From assembly GCA_945875915.1 (NCBI GenBank), contig CAMCMT010000029.1, positions 1 through 33,175 on the forward strand: DNA of 33,175 bases, given 5' to 3'. The notes under the pieces are model-generated. The model saw nothing but the letters and a program-made list of their open reading frames with translations, was not told the origin of the DNA and made no database searches. The stretch's first letter is position 1. Every line of letters starts with the position of its first letter. Positions 8,322-15,982 of this stretch are shown piece after piece. A program made the translations under genes and the position numbers. The stretch is from Synechococcus sp. UW140. GTDB taxonomy: Bacteria; Cyanobacteriota; Cyanobacteriia; PCC-6307; Cyanobiaceae.

Positions 8322-8363
8322 GCTGACTGACAAAAGCTGACTGACAAAAGCTGACTAACAAAA
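8322..8363. repeat. Three tandem 14-base repeats upstream of psbA
   Basis: The unit GCTGACTGACAAAA occurs at 8322-8335, 8336-8349 and, with one change, 8350-8363 (GCTGACTAACAAAA). The array lies 166-207 bases upstream of the psbA ATG and 70 bases beyond the DUF697 stop. It could be a direct-repeat regulator site for psbA, a T-rich 3' region of the DUF697 transcript, or replication slippage without function. Confidence 0.85.
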
Positions 8364-8433
8364 ACTGTGATCCCAGCGTCATTCCAATCAGCCGCTGGCA
8401 TCGCCCCCCCCGATGGGACTCCTCCCAAAGCCC

Positions 8434-9948
8434 TCAAGCAGTTGGGGAGGCAAGGGCCGCTTGGTGGCGCAGCCATTGCTGGCCCTGCTGCAAAAAGGCC
8501 GACCAATCGAGCTTTTCCGTTTCCGCCGCCCGGGCCACCAACAGGGGGGCCTGGGCCTTGAGCAAGGCCAGGTCCGCTTCAGCAACCCCGGAGGCCAGGG
8601 CCAGGTAGTCGGCCATGGCCCTCGCTACCACCCGCGTTAGGTAGGCGGCACTGAGGGCCTGCACGGCACTGCCCACCAACCAGGTGGCGCCGTGCCATTT
8701 GATGAACCCCGCCAGGGCCTGGCTGCTCCACTCCACCACCCCCAGCTGCAAGGCAGCCTTGGCCAGTTCCTGGGCGGCGGCCTGGAGCTGGTCCAGGGTC
8801 CAGGGACTCTCCCAGAGGCGCCCCATCTCCTGAAGCATCAGGCCATTGGCCCCGGCCAGCACCAGCAGATCCAGGCTGGGCAGCGGCGCCAACACAACCC
8901 CGGCCGCCACGGCCCATTGGGTTTGGCCCACCAGCAGCTGCAACCGTTGCCGCCGCAGGCCCTCGAGCTCCGCCTGCCAGCGCCCATGCAGGGCCTCAAA
9001 ACAGCGGCAAACCGTGGCATCAATCTGGGCTAGGCCGCCGCACTCGAGGGCCTGCACTAGGGGGGCCAAGGCGTCCACGAGGGCGGTCTCCTGGCCCTGA
9101 AGGTCGGCCGGGCCGGTCCAGGTGAACCAACGCTGGCGTAAGGGGGCTGGCAGCTGGGCCTCCAATTCGGCCTGGCGCTCGGGCAGCAGGCCGGCGGCCC
9201 CAAGATTGACCAGCAGCCAAGTGGACTGCTTCAGCGGCAAGGCCTCGAGCCAGCGCAGATCAGCGGCCTGGAGCGGCAGCTCCAGGCAATAGAGCAGGTG
9301 ATCGCAATGGCTGAAGGCCAGGGGCCACTGCCAATCAGGGCTCTGGGCTGGCAGGGGATGGCTCCAATGCAGGCGCATCGGCAAACGGCTGGCCCGGTTG
9401 GCCGTGATCGCTGCTGTGATCCCAGCCTGGTGGCCAGCCTGCGGCAACCTGCAGCCACTCAGGGCGACATCAAGCCGCTGGCGCTGTTGCTGCTGCTTCA
9501 GCGCCTCCAAGTCCCCAAGCCGTTGGGCTTGACCCGGAGCACCCAGCCCCTCTAGGCGCTCGAACTGGGCCAAGACCGTTTGGCAGCGGGCGATCCAGCC
9601 CTCGCTGGAGCGGGGCAGGTGGGCGGCTGCCACGACAGGCCGCCGACGGGCCAGCAACCAGCAGCCGGCACCAGCGGCCACCAGGGGCAGGACGGACGAC
9701 AAATGCAGGCCTTCGGCCAAGGCCCAGCCGCCGGCCAGGGTGGCTGCCAGGGGCCACCAGCGCCCCAGCAGCAGCCTCGGCAAGGCCTGGCCTTGCAGGG
9801 CCTTGCCTTTCTGGGTCTTGGTCAACTCCAACTGGGGCGGCAAACTGCGTTGAGGCGTCAACGGGCTAGATAGGGGCAGGCTGCCTGAGCTGCCGGAACC
9901 CTCTGGGATGCGATCCGGGGGGGAGATGGAATCGGCTTGGACGCTCAA
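8434..9948 (-). CDS. DUF697 (YcjF-like) membrane protein with degenerate GTPase-like region
   Basis: 504-residue protein. Residues 1-60 are polar and probably disordered; about 62-100 contain two hydrophobic membrane segments; about 155-285 correspond in position to the Ras-like G domain of relatives; about 340-455 are the hydrophobic DUF697 domain (VGQTQWAVAAG..., KWHGATWLVGSAVQALSAAYLTR). In related cyanobacterial proteins the middle part carries a P-loop and NKxD motif. Here the expected P-loop position reads VALSGCRLPQAG with no GKS/T, and the NKxD position reads LLVNLGAAG, so nucleotide binding is probably lost. The best start is the TTG at 9948, as no ATG or GTG lies before the conserved region. 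The DUF697 assignment is fairly sure; the pseudo-GTPase reading is inference. It is transcribed toward psbA. Confidence 0.78.
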   Translation of the reverse strand: MSVQADSISPPDRIPEGSGSSGSLPLSSPLTPQRSLPPQLELTKTQKGKALQGQALPRLLLGRWWPLAATLAGGWALAEGLHLSSVLPLVAAGAGCWLLARRRPVVAAAHLPRSSEGWIARCQTVLAQFERLEGLGAPGQAQRLGDLEALKQQQQRQRLDVALSGCRLPQAGHQAGITAAITANRASRLPMRLHWSHPLPAQSPDWQWPLAFSHCDHLLYCLELPLQAADLRWLEALPLKQSTWLLVNLGAAGLLPERQAELEAQLPAPLRQRWFTWTGPADLQGQETALVDALAPLVQALECGGLAQIDATVCRCFEALHGRWQAELEGLRRQRLQLLVGQTQWAVAAGVVLAPLPSLDLLVLAGANGLMLQEMGRLWESPWTLDQLQAAAQELAKAALQLGVVEWSSQALAGFIKWHGATWLVGSAVQALSAAYLTRVVARAMADYLALASGVAEADLALLKAQAPLLVARAAETEKLDWSAFLQQGQQWLRHQAALASPTA

Positions 9949-10074
9949 GACAAGACGGGCTCCAATTCAGCCTATCTAGCTCAACCGCCGCAGCCTGGAT
10001 AGGCGCAGCGCCGCCACCGACATCAACCCTGGTGGGAATTGCCCATAGGGTGAGGTCCAGACCACGCCGTCGCC

Positions 10075-10626
10075 ATGACCCACCACGGCTTCGGGTCCGC
10101 GCCGACCAGCCAGGCCCGTAACGACGGCCGGACCCTGCTCAGCTCGAGCCAGCGCCAGCGCACCGATGCGCTGCTAGTTCTGCAACAGGGGTTTGGCTGG
10201 CAGGGAGACCTGCCGGTTCTCTTGCTTGAGCGTTGCTGGTTACGGCTCGAGCCCGTCAGTGTGCAAAGCCTGGGCCAGGTACTCCCCCCCGATGCAAGCG
10301 GAGCTGCGCCGGAGCTGGTGCACTTTCGGGAGCTACACCGCTCAGGGCTTGAGGCCTGCCTGGCCGAGCAGCTCTGCTGGCAAGAATTCGGACGGCACGC
10401 CTTCCAGCAGGCCCTGCGGCGCTTCTGGAGCGCCCAGGAAGCGGGCAACCACGGCTGGACATTGGATCGCTACCTGGCCTTTGTGGCCGAATACCGCCGC
10501 TGGATGGAGGCCGATGGGCGCAAACCAATTCCCCTGGTGGTGTTGGCCCGCGCCGGTGCCCCGGAGCCGCACCGGATTGAGTGGTGTTGGCCTTCACCAA
10601 CCCCCATGCGTCACACTGGCTCCTGA
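10075..10626 (+). CDS. Unrecognised 183-residue protein
   Basis: I do not recognise this family. The ATG at 10075 opens a frame with good codon character to TGA at 10626. The N-terminal 25 residues are polar; residues 30-60 form a hydrophobic, strand-rich segment (DALLVLQQGFGWQGDLPVLLLERCWLRLEPV) split by a WQGD turn. The rest looks helical and charged, rich in aromatic residues (CWQEFGRHAFQQALRRFW, YLAFVAEYRRWMEADGRK). No signal peptide or membrane helix is convincing. The RGG-rich gene starts 17 bases downstream on the same strand, so the two are likely co-transcribed. It may be specific to picocyanobacteria. Confidence 0.75.
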   Translation: MTHHGFGSAPTSQARNDGRTLLSSSQRQRTDALLVLQQGFGWQGDLPVLLLERCWLRLEPVSVQSLGQVLPPDASGAAPELVHFRELHRSGLEACLAEQLCWQEFGRHAFQQALRRFWSAQEAGNHGWTLDRYLAFVAEYRRWMEADGRKPIPLVVLARAGAPEPHRIEWCWPSPTPMRHTGS

Positions 10627-10643
10627 TTTCCAGTGCTGCGGTG

Positions 10644-11288
10644 ATGGCGGACGAGACGAACGCATCCATCCAGTCAGCCAGCCCCCAGGGCCAGCAGGAC
10701 GGTGGCTTCCGTGGCGGAAGGCAGGGCGGTGGTCGTGAAGGCGCTCGCGATGGCGCTCGTGAGGGGGGAGGCCGCGAAGGCGGCAACCGGGAACCCGGCG
10801 GCTTCCGCATCCGCCTCAGCGAAAACGAGCTGCGCGCCGCCCGCGCCATCCAGGAGGCCTTTGGCCTGCGCTCCACCGTGGCAGCCCTGGGCCTCTCCCT
10901 GCGCACGGTGGCCCAGCTGCTTGAGGATGGCCAGCTGGGCGAGATCGTCGCCGCCCACCGGGCCCAGGCCGGAGCCCGGCCTGAGGGCGGAGCCCGGCCT
11001 GAGGGCGGAGGACGATCCGAGGGCCGCCGCGAACCCCGGGGCGCTGGCCCTGCTGGCGGCCGTGGCGATCGCCCAGCTGGAAACTCCCGTCCCAACCCGT
11101 TCGCCCGTCCGAGCAAGCCCGTCACCGTTGTCGAGGCCCCGGATGAAGCGCCTGCCGAAGAGCCGGCTACTGAGGCCTCTAGCTTCGAAGACCAAGCCCC
11201 AGAGTTAGGCGTGGAGACGGCGGCGGACGCCGCTGATCAAGCTCCTGCAGCTGAAGCAGCCTCCGAAGCAGCCCCAGAAGAAGCCTGA
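10644..11288 (+). CDS. RGG-rich low-complexity protein with a conserved helical core
   Basis: 214-residue protein from the ATG at 10644 (an earlier start at 10581 would overlap the upstream gene). Residues about 14-50 are Gly/Arg-rich repeats (GGR, GAREG). A compact core at about 53-103 reads as two or three amphipathic helices (FRIRLSENELRAARAIQEAFGLRSTV...LSLRTVAQLLEDGQL). Then comes a second Gly/Arg/Pro-rich stretch that includes an exact 18-base tandem repeat, and an acidic Ala/Glu-rich tail. Arg/Gly-rich segments often bind RNA, and the core resembles small helix-turn-helix-like folds, so a nucleic-acid-associated role is possible, but I cannot name a function. I have the impression that marine Synechococcus has similar proteins with divergent tails. 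Confidence 0.8.
   Translation: MADETNASIQSASPQGQQDGGFRGGRQGGGREGARDGAREGGGREGGNREPGGFRIRLSENELRAARAIQEAFGLRSTVAALGLSLRTVAQLLEDGQLGEIVAAHRAQAGARPEGGARPEGGGRSEGRREPRGAGPAGGRGDRPAGNSRPNPFARPSKPVTVVEAPDEAPAEEPATEASSFEDQAPELGVETAADAADQAPAAEAASEAAPEEA
10973..11008. repeat. 18-base tandem duplication inside the RGG-rich gene
   Basis: AGCCCGGCCTGAGGGCGG occurs twice head to tail (10973-10990 and 10991-11008), encoding ARPEGG twice. The duplication keeps the frame and looks recent because the copies are identical. Confidence 0.9.
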
Positions 11289-11318
11289 TCTCTCCCTTTA
11301 GAGATAGGGGTTGGGGAT

Positions 11319-11332
11319 GGCCATCGATGGCC
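11319..11332. other. 14-base perfect palindrome upstream of trpS
   Basis: GGCCATCGATGGCC is a perfect palindrome in the 139-base gap between the RGG-rich gene and trpS. A second small hairpin (ATCTCT...AGAGAT, about 11288-11305) precedes it. No U-tract follows on either strand, so a terminator role is doubtful; nothing else in the gap is recognisable. Confidence 0.5.
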
Positions 11333-11427
11333 CTGATGCAGGCAGAAATCGTCTTCCGTCATCCCTAGTCGCCATCAAGCCTGCCCCAGGCCGGCAGGGC
11401 AGAATCCGCCGATCAGATTGGAGCCAG

Positions 11428-12441
11428 ATGGCACGCGCAAGGGTTCTCTCAGGGGTGCAACCCACCGGGGCCTTACACCTGGGCAACTGGCTTGGGGCGA
11501 TCCGCAACTGGGTGAGCCTGCAGGACAGCCATGACACATTTTTCTGTGTTGTCGATCTGCACGCAATCACGGTGCCCCACGATCCGGCCCGGCTGGCGGC
11601 CGACACCCGCAGCACGGCCGCCCTCTACCTGGCCTGCGGCATTGACCCTGCCAAGGCCACCGTGTTCGTGCAAAGCCAGGTGGCCGCCCACAGTGAACTT
11701 TGCTGGCTGCTCAACTGCGTCACGCCGCTCAACTGGCTTGAGCGCATGATCCAGTTCAAGGAAAAGGCCCTTAAGCAGGGCGACAACGTCTCGGTGGGCC
11801 TGCTCGACTACCCGGTGTTGATGGCGGCCGACATCCTGCTCTATGACGCCGATCTGGTGCCGGTAGGAGAGGACCAGAAGCAACATCTCGAACTGGCCCG
11901 GGACATCGCCCAGCAACGGATCAACAGCCGCTTCGGCACGGAAGAAGCGCCGGTGTTGAAGGTGCCCGAACCGATGATTCTCAAGGAGGGGGCCCGGGTG
12001 ATGAGCCTCACCGATGGCCGCAGCAAGATGAGCAAGAGCGATCCCAACGAGGGTTCTCGCATCAACATGCTTGATCCCCCCGAGCTGATCACCAAAAAAA
12101 TCAAACGGGCCAAAACAGACCCTCAGATGGGTCTGGAATTCGGAAATTCCGAGCGCCCCGAAACCGACAACCTGCTCGGGCTCTATGCCCTGCTCAGTGG
12201 CCAAGCCCGCGAGACTGTGGCCAGTGAATGCGCCGAGATGGGCTGGGGCCGCTTCAAACCCCTGCTAGCCGAGGCGGCCGTAGCCGCCCTGCAGCCGGTG
12301 CAGGAGCGCTACGCCGAGCTCGCAAGCGACCCGGCCGAACTGGATCGGGTGCTCGCCCGGGGACGGCAGCGGGCCAGTGAGGTTGCAGAGGCCACCCTGG
12401 CCCGCACCAAGGCAGCCCTGGGCTTCCTGGGCGCCGCCTAA
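11428..12441 (+). CDS. trpS: Tryptophan--tRNA ligase
   Basis: Class Ic aminoacyl-tRNA synthetase that charges tRNA-Trp. The 337-residue product has the HIGH-equivalent signature GALHLGN (14-20) and an intact KMSKS loop (200-204), with the standard bacterial TrpRS segments MIQFKEKA, LLDYPVLMAADILLYDADLVPVGEDQKQHLELARDIA and KTDPQMGLEFG between and after them. The ATG at 11428 gives the normal family length; upstream in-frame codons encode unrelated, proline- and arginine-rich sequence. The stop codon overlaps that of the convergent DUF2605 gene. Confidence 0.98.
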   Translation: MARARVLSGVQPTGALHLGNWLGAIRNWVSLQDSHDTFFCVVDLHAITVPHDPARLAADTRSTAALYLACGIDPAKATVFVQSQVAAHSELCWLLNCVTPLNWLERMIQFKEKALKQGDNVSVGLLDYPVLMAADILLYDADLVPVGEDQKQHLELARDIAQQRINSRFGTEEAPVLKVPEPMILKEGARVMSLTDGRSKMSKSDPNEGSRINMLDPPELITKKIKRAKTDPQMGLEFGNSERPETDNLLGLYALLSGQARETVASECAEMGWGRFKPLLAEAAVAALQPVQERYAELASDPAELDRVLARGRQRASEVAEATLARTKAALGFLGAA

Positions 12442-12833
12442 GCCCTCAGGCCCCAAGGGCCCCACCCTCCCTCGGACGACAGGCTGGGGGAGGAATGCTC
12501 GGGTTCGACCAGCCCCACCCCCGCCTGACGCAACAGGCTAGACAGGCTCCAAACCCGCAACATCAGCTGGTGCCAGGGGACCATGGCATCCATGTCGAGG
12601 GCCATGGGACAGGGACTGGCCCGGCGCAGGGCCCGGGCGGCGGCCAGTTCCGCCAAGGCCGCCGTCAAGGCCGTAGCCAGGCGACGTTGCTCGGATGGGG
12701 GCAGCAGGGAATCGGGAGCTAGCTCCAGCAACTTCAGGCCGCGGCGGAACCAATACTCGAAATCAGCCAGCAGGGATTCGAGCAGATCCTCCAGCAGCTG
12801 GCCTGAATCCGGAGCGGGCAAGGAACGATCCAC
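12438..12833 (-). CDS. DUF2605 family protein
   Basis: 131-residue soluble helical protein of the cyanobacterial DUF2605 family, of unknown function. Diagnostic parts are LLEDLLESLLADFEYWFRRG near the N-terminus, the Ala/Leu-rich central helix (TALTAALAELAAARALRRA) and the PMALDMDAMVPWHQLMLRVWSLSS block. The start is a GTG at 12833; there is no ATG near the conserved N-terminus. It is divergent from thrS with only 60 bases between, and convergent with trpS, their stop codons overlapping within 12438-12441. Confidence 0.86.
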   Translation of the reverse strand: MDRSLPAPDSGQLLEDLLESLLADFEYWFRRGLKLLELAPDSLLPPSEQRRLATALTAALAELAAARALRRASPCPMALDMDAMVPWHQLMLRVWSLSSLLRQAGVGLVEPEHSSPSLSSEGGWGPWGLRA

Positions 12834-12893
12834 GGAGCAACTATATCGAGCGATTCGCCCTGGGTAGGATCAAAATCCTCCTTCCCATCAGCC

Positions 12894-14801
12894 GTGACCG
12901 CCAGCCGCTCCGCCGATCCAGCCCTGAGCAACGGCGCGGCCCCCACAAGCACCGCCACCACCCCGCTTGCGGCTCCTGGCGAGGCGATGATTGAGGTAAC
13001 GATCGAGTCAACGGTAGCGATCAGCCTGCCAAAAACCAGCGAAAGTCCCCAGCTGCTGCGCATCCGCCATTCAATGAGCCACGTGCTGGCCATGGCGGTT
13101 CAGAAGCTCTTCCCCAAGGCCCAGGTCACGATCGGCCCCTGGACCGAATCAGGCTTCTACTACGACTTTGACAACCCGGAACCCTTCACCGAAGCCGATC
13201 TCAAGGCGATCAAAAAGGAGATGGGCAAGATCATCGGCCGGCGCTTACCGCTGCAACGGCTAGACGTGAGCCGGGCCGAAGCGGAAGCCCGCATCAGCGC
13301 CCAGAACGAGCCCTACAAGCTGGAAATCCTCGCGGGCATCCAGGAGCCCATCAGCCTTTACACCCTGGGGGACGACTGGTGGGACCTCTGCGCCGGTCCC
13401 CACGTGGCCAACACCAGCGAACTCAACCCCAAGGCCTTTGAGCTTGAAAGCGTGGCCGGCGCCTACTGGCGCGGCGATGAGAAACGGGCCCAGCTGCAGC
13501 GGATCTATGGCACCGCCTGGGAAACCCAGGAGCAACTGGCCGAATACAAACGCCGCAAGGAAGAGGCCCTGCGCCGCGACCACCGTCGCCTCGGCACGGA
13601 CCTCAACCTGTTCTCGATTGAGGATGAAGCCGGAGCCGGCCTGGTGTTCTGGCACCCCCGCGGCGCCCGCATGCGCCTACTGATTGAGGACTTTTGGCGC
13701 TCGGCCCACTTCGCCGATGGCTATGAGCTGCTCTACACCCCCCACGTGGCCGACATCAGCCTCTGGAAAACATCGGGCCACCTGGATTTCTATGCCGAAA
13801 GCATGTTCGGCCCCATGCAGGTGGATGAGCGCCAATACCAGCTCAAGCCGATGAACTGCCCCTTCCACGTGCTCACCTACGCCAGCACATTGCGCAGTTA
13901 CCGCGAACTTCCGATCCGCTGGGCAGAGCTGGGCACCGTTTATCGCTACGAACGGCCCGGGGTGATGCATGGCCTGATGCGAGTGCGCGGCTTCACCCAG
14001 GACGACGCCCATGTGTTCTGCCTGCCCGAGCAGATCGGCGATGAAATCCTGCGGATCCTTGATCTCACCGAAACAATCCTCAGCACCTTCGATTTTAAAA
14101 CTTATGAGATCAACCTTTCAACCCGGCCGGAGAAATCAATCGGCGACGATGCCGTCTGGGAACTTGCTACCCAAGGCCTAATTGAGGCCCTTGATCGCAA
14201 GGGCTGGGCCTACAAGGTGGATGAGGGAGGAGGCGCTTTCTATGGGCCCAAGATCGACCTCAAGATCGAAGATGCCATCGGCCGGATGTGGCAATGCTCC
14301 ACCATTCAGCTGGATTTCAACCTGCCCGAACGGTTTAAACTTGAATACGTAGCCGCCGACGGCAGCCGCCAGCGACCGATCATGATTCACCGAGCGATCT
14401 TCGGTTCCCTAGAGCGGTTCTTCGGGATCATGACCGAAAACTATGCCGGCGATTTCCCCTTCTGGCTGGCGGCCGAACAGGTGCGTTTGCTACCCGTCAC
14501 CGATGAGGTGCGGCCCTACGCGGAAGGCTTATTGGCCCAACTCAAGTCCGCCGGGGTTCGGGCCGCCATTGACCACAGTGGGGACCGGCTTGGCAAGTTA
14601 ATTCGCAACGGCGAGCAGCAAAAGATTCCCGTGTTGGCGGTGATTGGCGCCCAGGAAGCCGAAAATGGCACCTTGAGCCTGCGCAGCCGCCGCGATGGCG
14701 ATTTGGGCGCCGTGGCTATCGAAACCCTGCTGACGGCCGCCACCGAGGCCAACCGGGAGCGGGCGCCGAGCCTGGGTCTCGCCGCCAGCCAGCCAGCCTG
14801 A
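12894..14801 (+). CDS. thrS: Threonine--tRNA ligase, lacking the N-terminal TGS domain
   Basis: Class II synthetase that charges tRNA-Thr and edits mischarged Ser. The editing domain begins at RIRHSMSHVLAMAVQ with its HxxxH motif (His59, His63 counted from the GTG) and includes CAGPHVANT. The catalytic core has the zinc ligands in MNCPFH, MHGLMRVRGFTQDDAH and MIHRAIFGSLERFFGI, and an anticodon-binding domain follows (LPVTDEVRPYAE...GDRLGKLIRNGEQQKIP). The usual 60-residue TGS domain is absent; the first 45 or so residues are an Ala/Ser/Thr/Pro-rich tail. I take the GTG at 12894 (635 residues); an ATG at 12987 with GAGG just upstream (604 residues) would also keep every domain and is a real alternative. 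Confidence 0.95.
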   Translation: MTASRSADPALSNGAAPTSTATTPLAAPGEAMIEVTIESTVAISLPKTSESPQLLRIRHSMSHVLAMAVQKLFPKAQVTIGPWTESGFYYDFDNPEPFTEADLKAIKKEMGKIIGRRLPLQRLDVSRAEAEARISAQNEPYKLEILAGIQEPISLYTLGDDWWDLCAGPHVANTSELNPKAFELESVAGAYWRGDEKRAQLQRIYGTAWETQEQLAEYKRRKEEALRRDHRRLGTDLNLFSIEDEAGAGLVFWHPRGARMRLLIEDFWRSAHFADGYELLYTPHVADISLWKTSGHLDFYAESMFGPMQVDERQYQLKPMNCPFHVLTYASTLRSYRELPIRWAELGTVYRYERPGVMHGLMRVRGFTQDDAHVFCLPEQIGDEILRILDLTETILSTFDFKTYEINLSTRPEKSIGDDAVWELATQGLIEALDRKGWAYKVDEGGGAFYGPKIDLKIEDAIGRMWQCSTIQLDFNLPERFKLEYVAADGSRQRPIMIHRAIFGSLERFFGIMTENYAGDFPFWLAAEQVRLLPVTDEVRPYAEGLLAQLKSAGVRAAIDHSGDRLGKLIRNGEQQKIPVLAVIGAQEAENGTLSLRSRRDGDLGAVAIETLLTAATEANRERAPSLGLAASQPA

Positions 14802-14875
14802 GTCCCCTAAATCTCCCCAAAAGCAGCTAGGCCTTAAAGCCGGCTCGTCCCCAACCTTGACCCCAATCCGCTCCC

Positions 14876-15874
14876 ATGGTCCCAATCACCTTGCTGGCCG
14901 GAGATCTGGGCGGCACCAAAACCCTGCTAGCTACCTACCAGGTTGACGGCACCCACCTGATCAAAACCCGATCGGAGCGCTATGCCTCGGGCCAATGGCC
15001 CGATTTCAGGGCGCTGGTGGCCCATTTTTTGGCGGGCTGCGAGGTCCAACCCAGGGCCGGCTGCCTGGCCGTAGCAGGGCCCGTGCACCAGGGCCGGGTG
15101 AAATTCACCAACCTGCCCTGGGAGTTCGACGAAGTCGACCTCAGCCAGGCCTTTGCCCTAGAGCGTCTGGAGCTGGTCAATGATTTCGCCGCGCTGATCT
15201 ACGGCTTGCCCCACCTGGCCAGCGATCAGCAGTCCCCGCTCTGGCAACCGGCCAGCGGCGGGGATCCCCATGCCCCAGTTGCGATCCTGGGGGCTGGCAC
15301 GGGCCTGGGGGTGGCCCTGGGGGTGCCAACGGAGAACGGCCTGGTAGCCCTGGCCACCGAGGCGTCCCACGCCGAATTCGCCCCCCGCACCCAGGACGAA
15401 TGGGACCTCAAGCAATGGTTGATTGCTGACCAGGGCCTGGAGCGGGTCTCGATCGAGCGCATCGTCAGCGGCACGGGCCTGGGCGAAGTAATGCGTTGGC
15501 TGCTCAGCAGCGACCAGGCCAGCAATCCCCACCAACTAGAGGCTGTTCCCTTGGCCGACCTGCCCGAGCGCACCCAGCAGGCGGCGGCAGCCGGTGACCC
15601 GCTGGCCGATCGCGCCCTGGGCCTGTGGCTAGGGGCCTACGGCTCGGCGGCGGGCGATCTGGTCCTGCAAAGCCTCTGCCTAGGCGGCCTCTGGGTGGGC
15701 GGCGGCACGGCGGCAAAGCTAATCCCAGAACTCTCCTCCCCCCGATTCCTCGATCCCCTGTTCGCCAAGGGACGCATGGGCGCGATTGTGCAACAGGTGC
15801 CAATCCAGGCCCTGATTGATCCAGAGGCCGGCCTCTTCAGCGCCGCCTGTCGGGCCAGGATGTTGCTGGCCTGA
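14876..15874 (+). CDS. glk: Glucokinase
   Basis: Bacterial glucokinase (ROK-unrelated Glk family), phosphorylating glucose to glucose-6-phosphate with ATP. The 332-residue product opens with the phosphate-binding motif GDLGGTKT (9-16), contains the catalytic aspartate in LVNDFAAL (Asp103), the second phosphate loop GAGTGLGVA and the sugar-binding EASHAEF, and ends with GGLWVGGGTAAKL in the C-terminal lobe. It heads a same-strand series with thrB, ndhD and the M3 peptidase, an order I recall from other picocyanobacteria, but the gaps of about 50-160 bases suggest separate promoters are possible. Confidence 0.96.
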   Translation: MVPITLLAGDLGGTKTLLATYQVDGTHLIKTRSERYASGQWPDFRALVAHFLAGCEVQPRAGCLAVAGPVHQGRVKFTNLPWEFDEVDLSQAFALERLELVNDFAALIYGLPHLASDQQSPLWQPASGGDPHAPVAILGAGTGLGVALGVPTENGLVALATEASHAEFAPRTQDEWDLKQWLIADQGLERVSIERIVSGTGLGEVMRWLLSSDQASNPHQLEAVPLADLPERTQQAAAAGDPLADRALGLWLGAYGSAAGDLVLQSLCLGGLWVGGGTAAKLIPELSSPRFLDPLFAKGRMGAIVQQVPIQALIDPEAGLFSAACRARMLLA

Positions 15875-15982
15875 GCAGGCCAGCGTCCGCAGGCAGGCCA
15901 AGAAGGGGTGGTTCCAGGCAGCGGCCCTTGACAGGGTTGGCGTCCCAGGGGGTGGGACACTGAATTGAGAAGTAAGGATTCC

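Noticed and set aside
7149-8330. 393-codon open frame on the plus strand antisense to psbA
   Set aside because: It mirrors psbA codon positions, has no recognisable domain and no ribosome site; high GC content produces long antisense frames.
8404-8411. C8 homopolymer near the DUF697 3' end
   Set aside because: It lies in intergenic DNA after the stop codon and has no obvious function; could be a sequencing artefact.
11061-11070. Single GCGATCGC (HIP1) octamer
   Set aside because: One occurrence in 33 kb is near chance for this GC content and does not show HIP1 enrichment; used only as a weak taxonomic hint.
11300-11427. Riboswitch or T-box leader before trpS
   Set aside because: Only a short palindrome and small hairpin are present; T-box elements are not usual in cyanobacteria and no specifier-loop or antiterminator is seen.
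15928-15956. TTGACA upstream of thrB as a promoter -35 box
   Set aside because: The -35 box is perfect but the -10 position at 16-18 bases is GC-only (GGTGGG).
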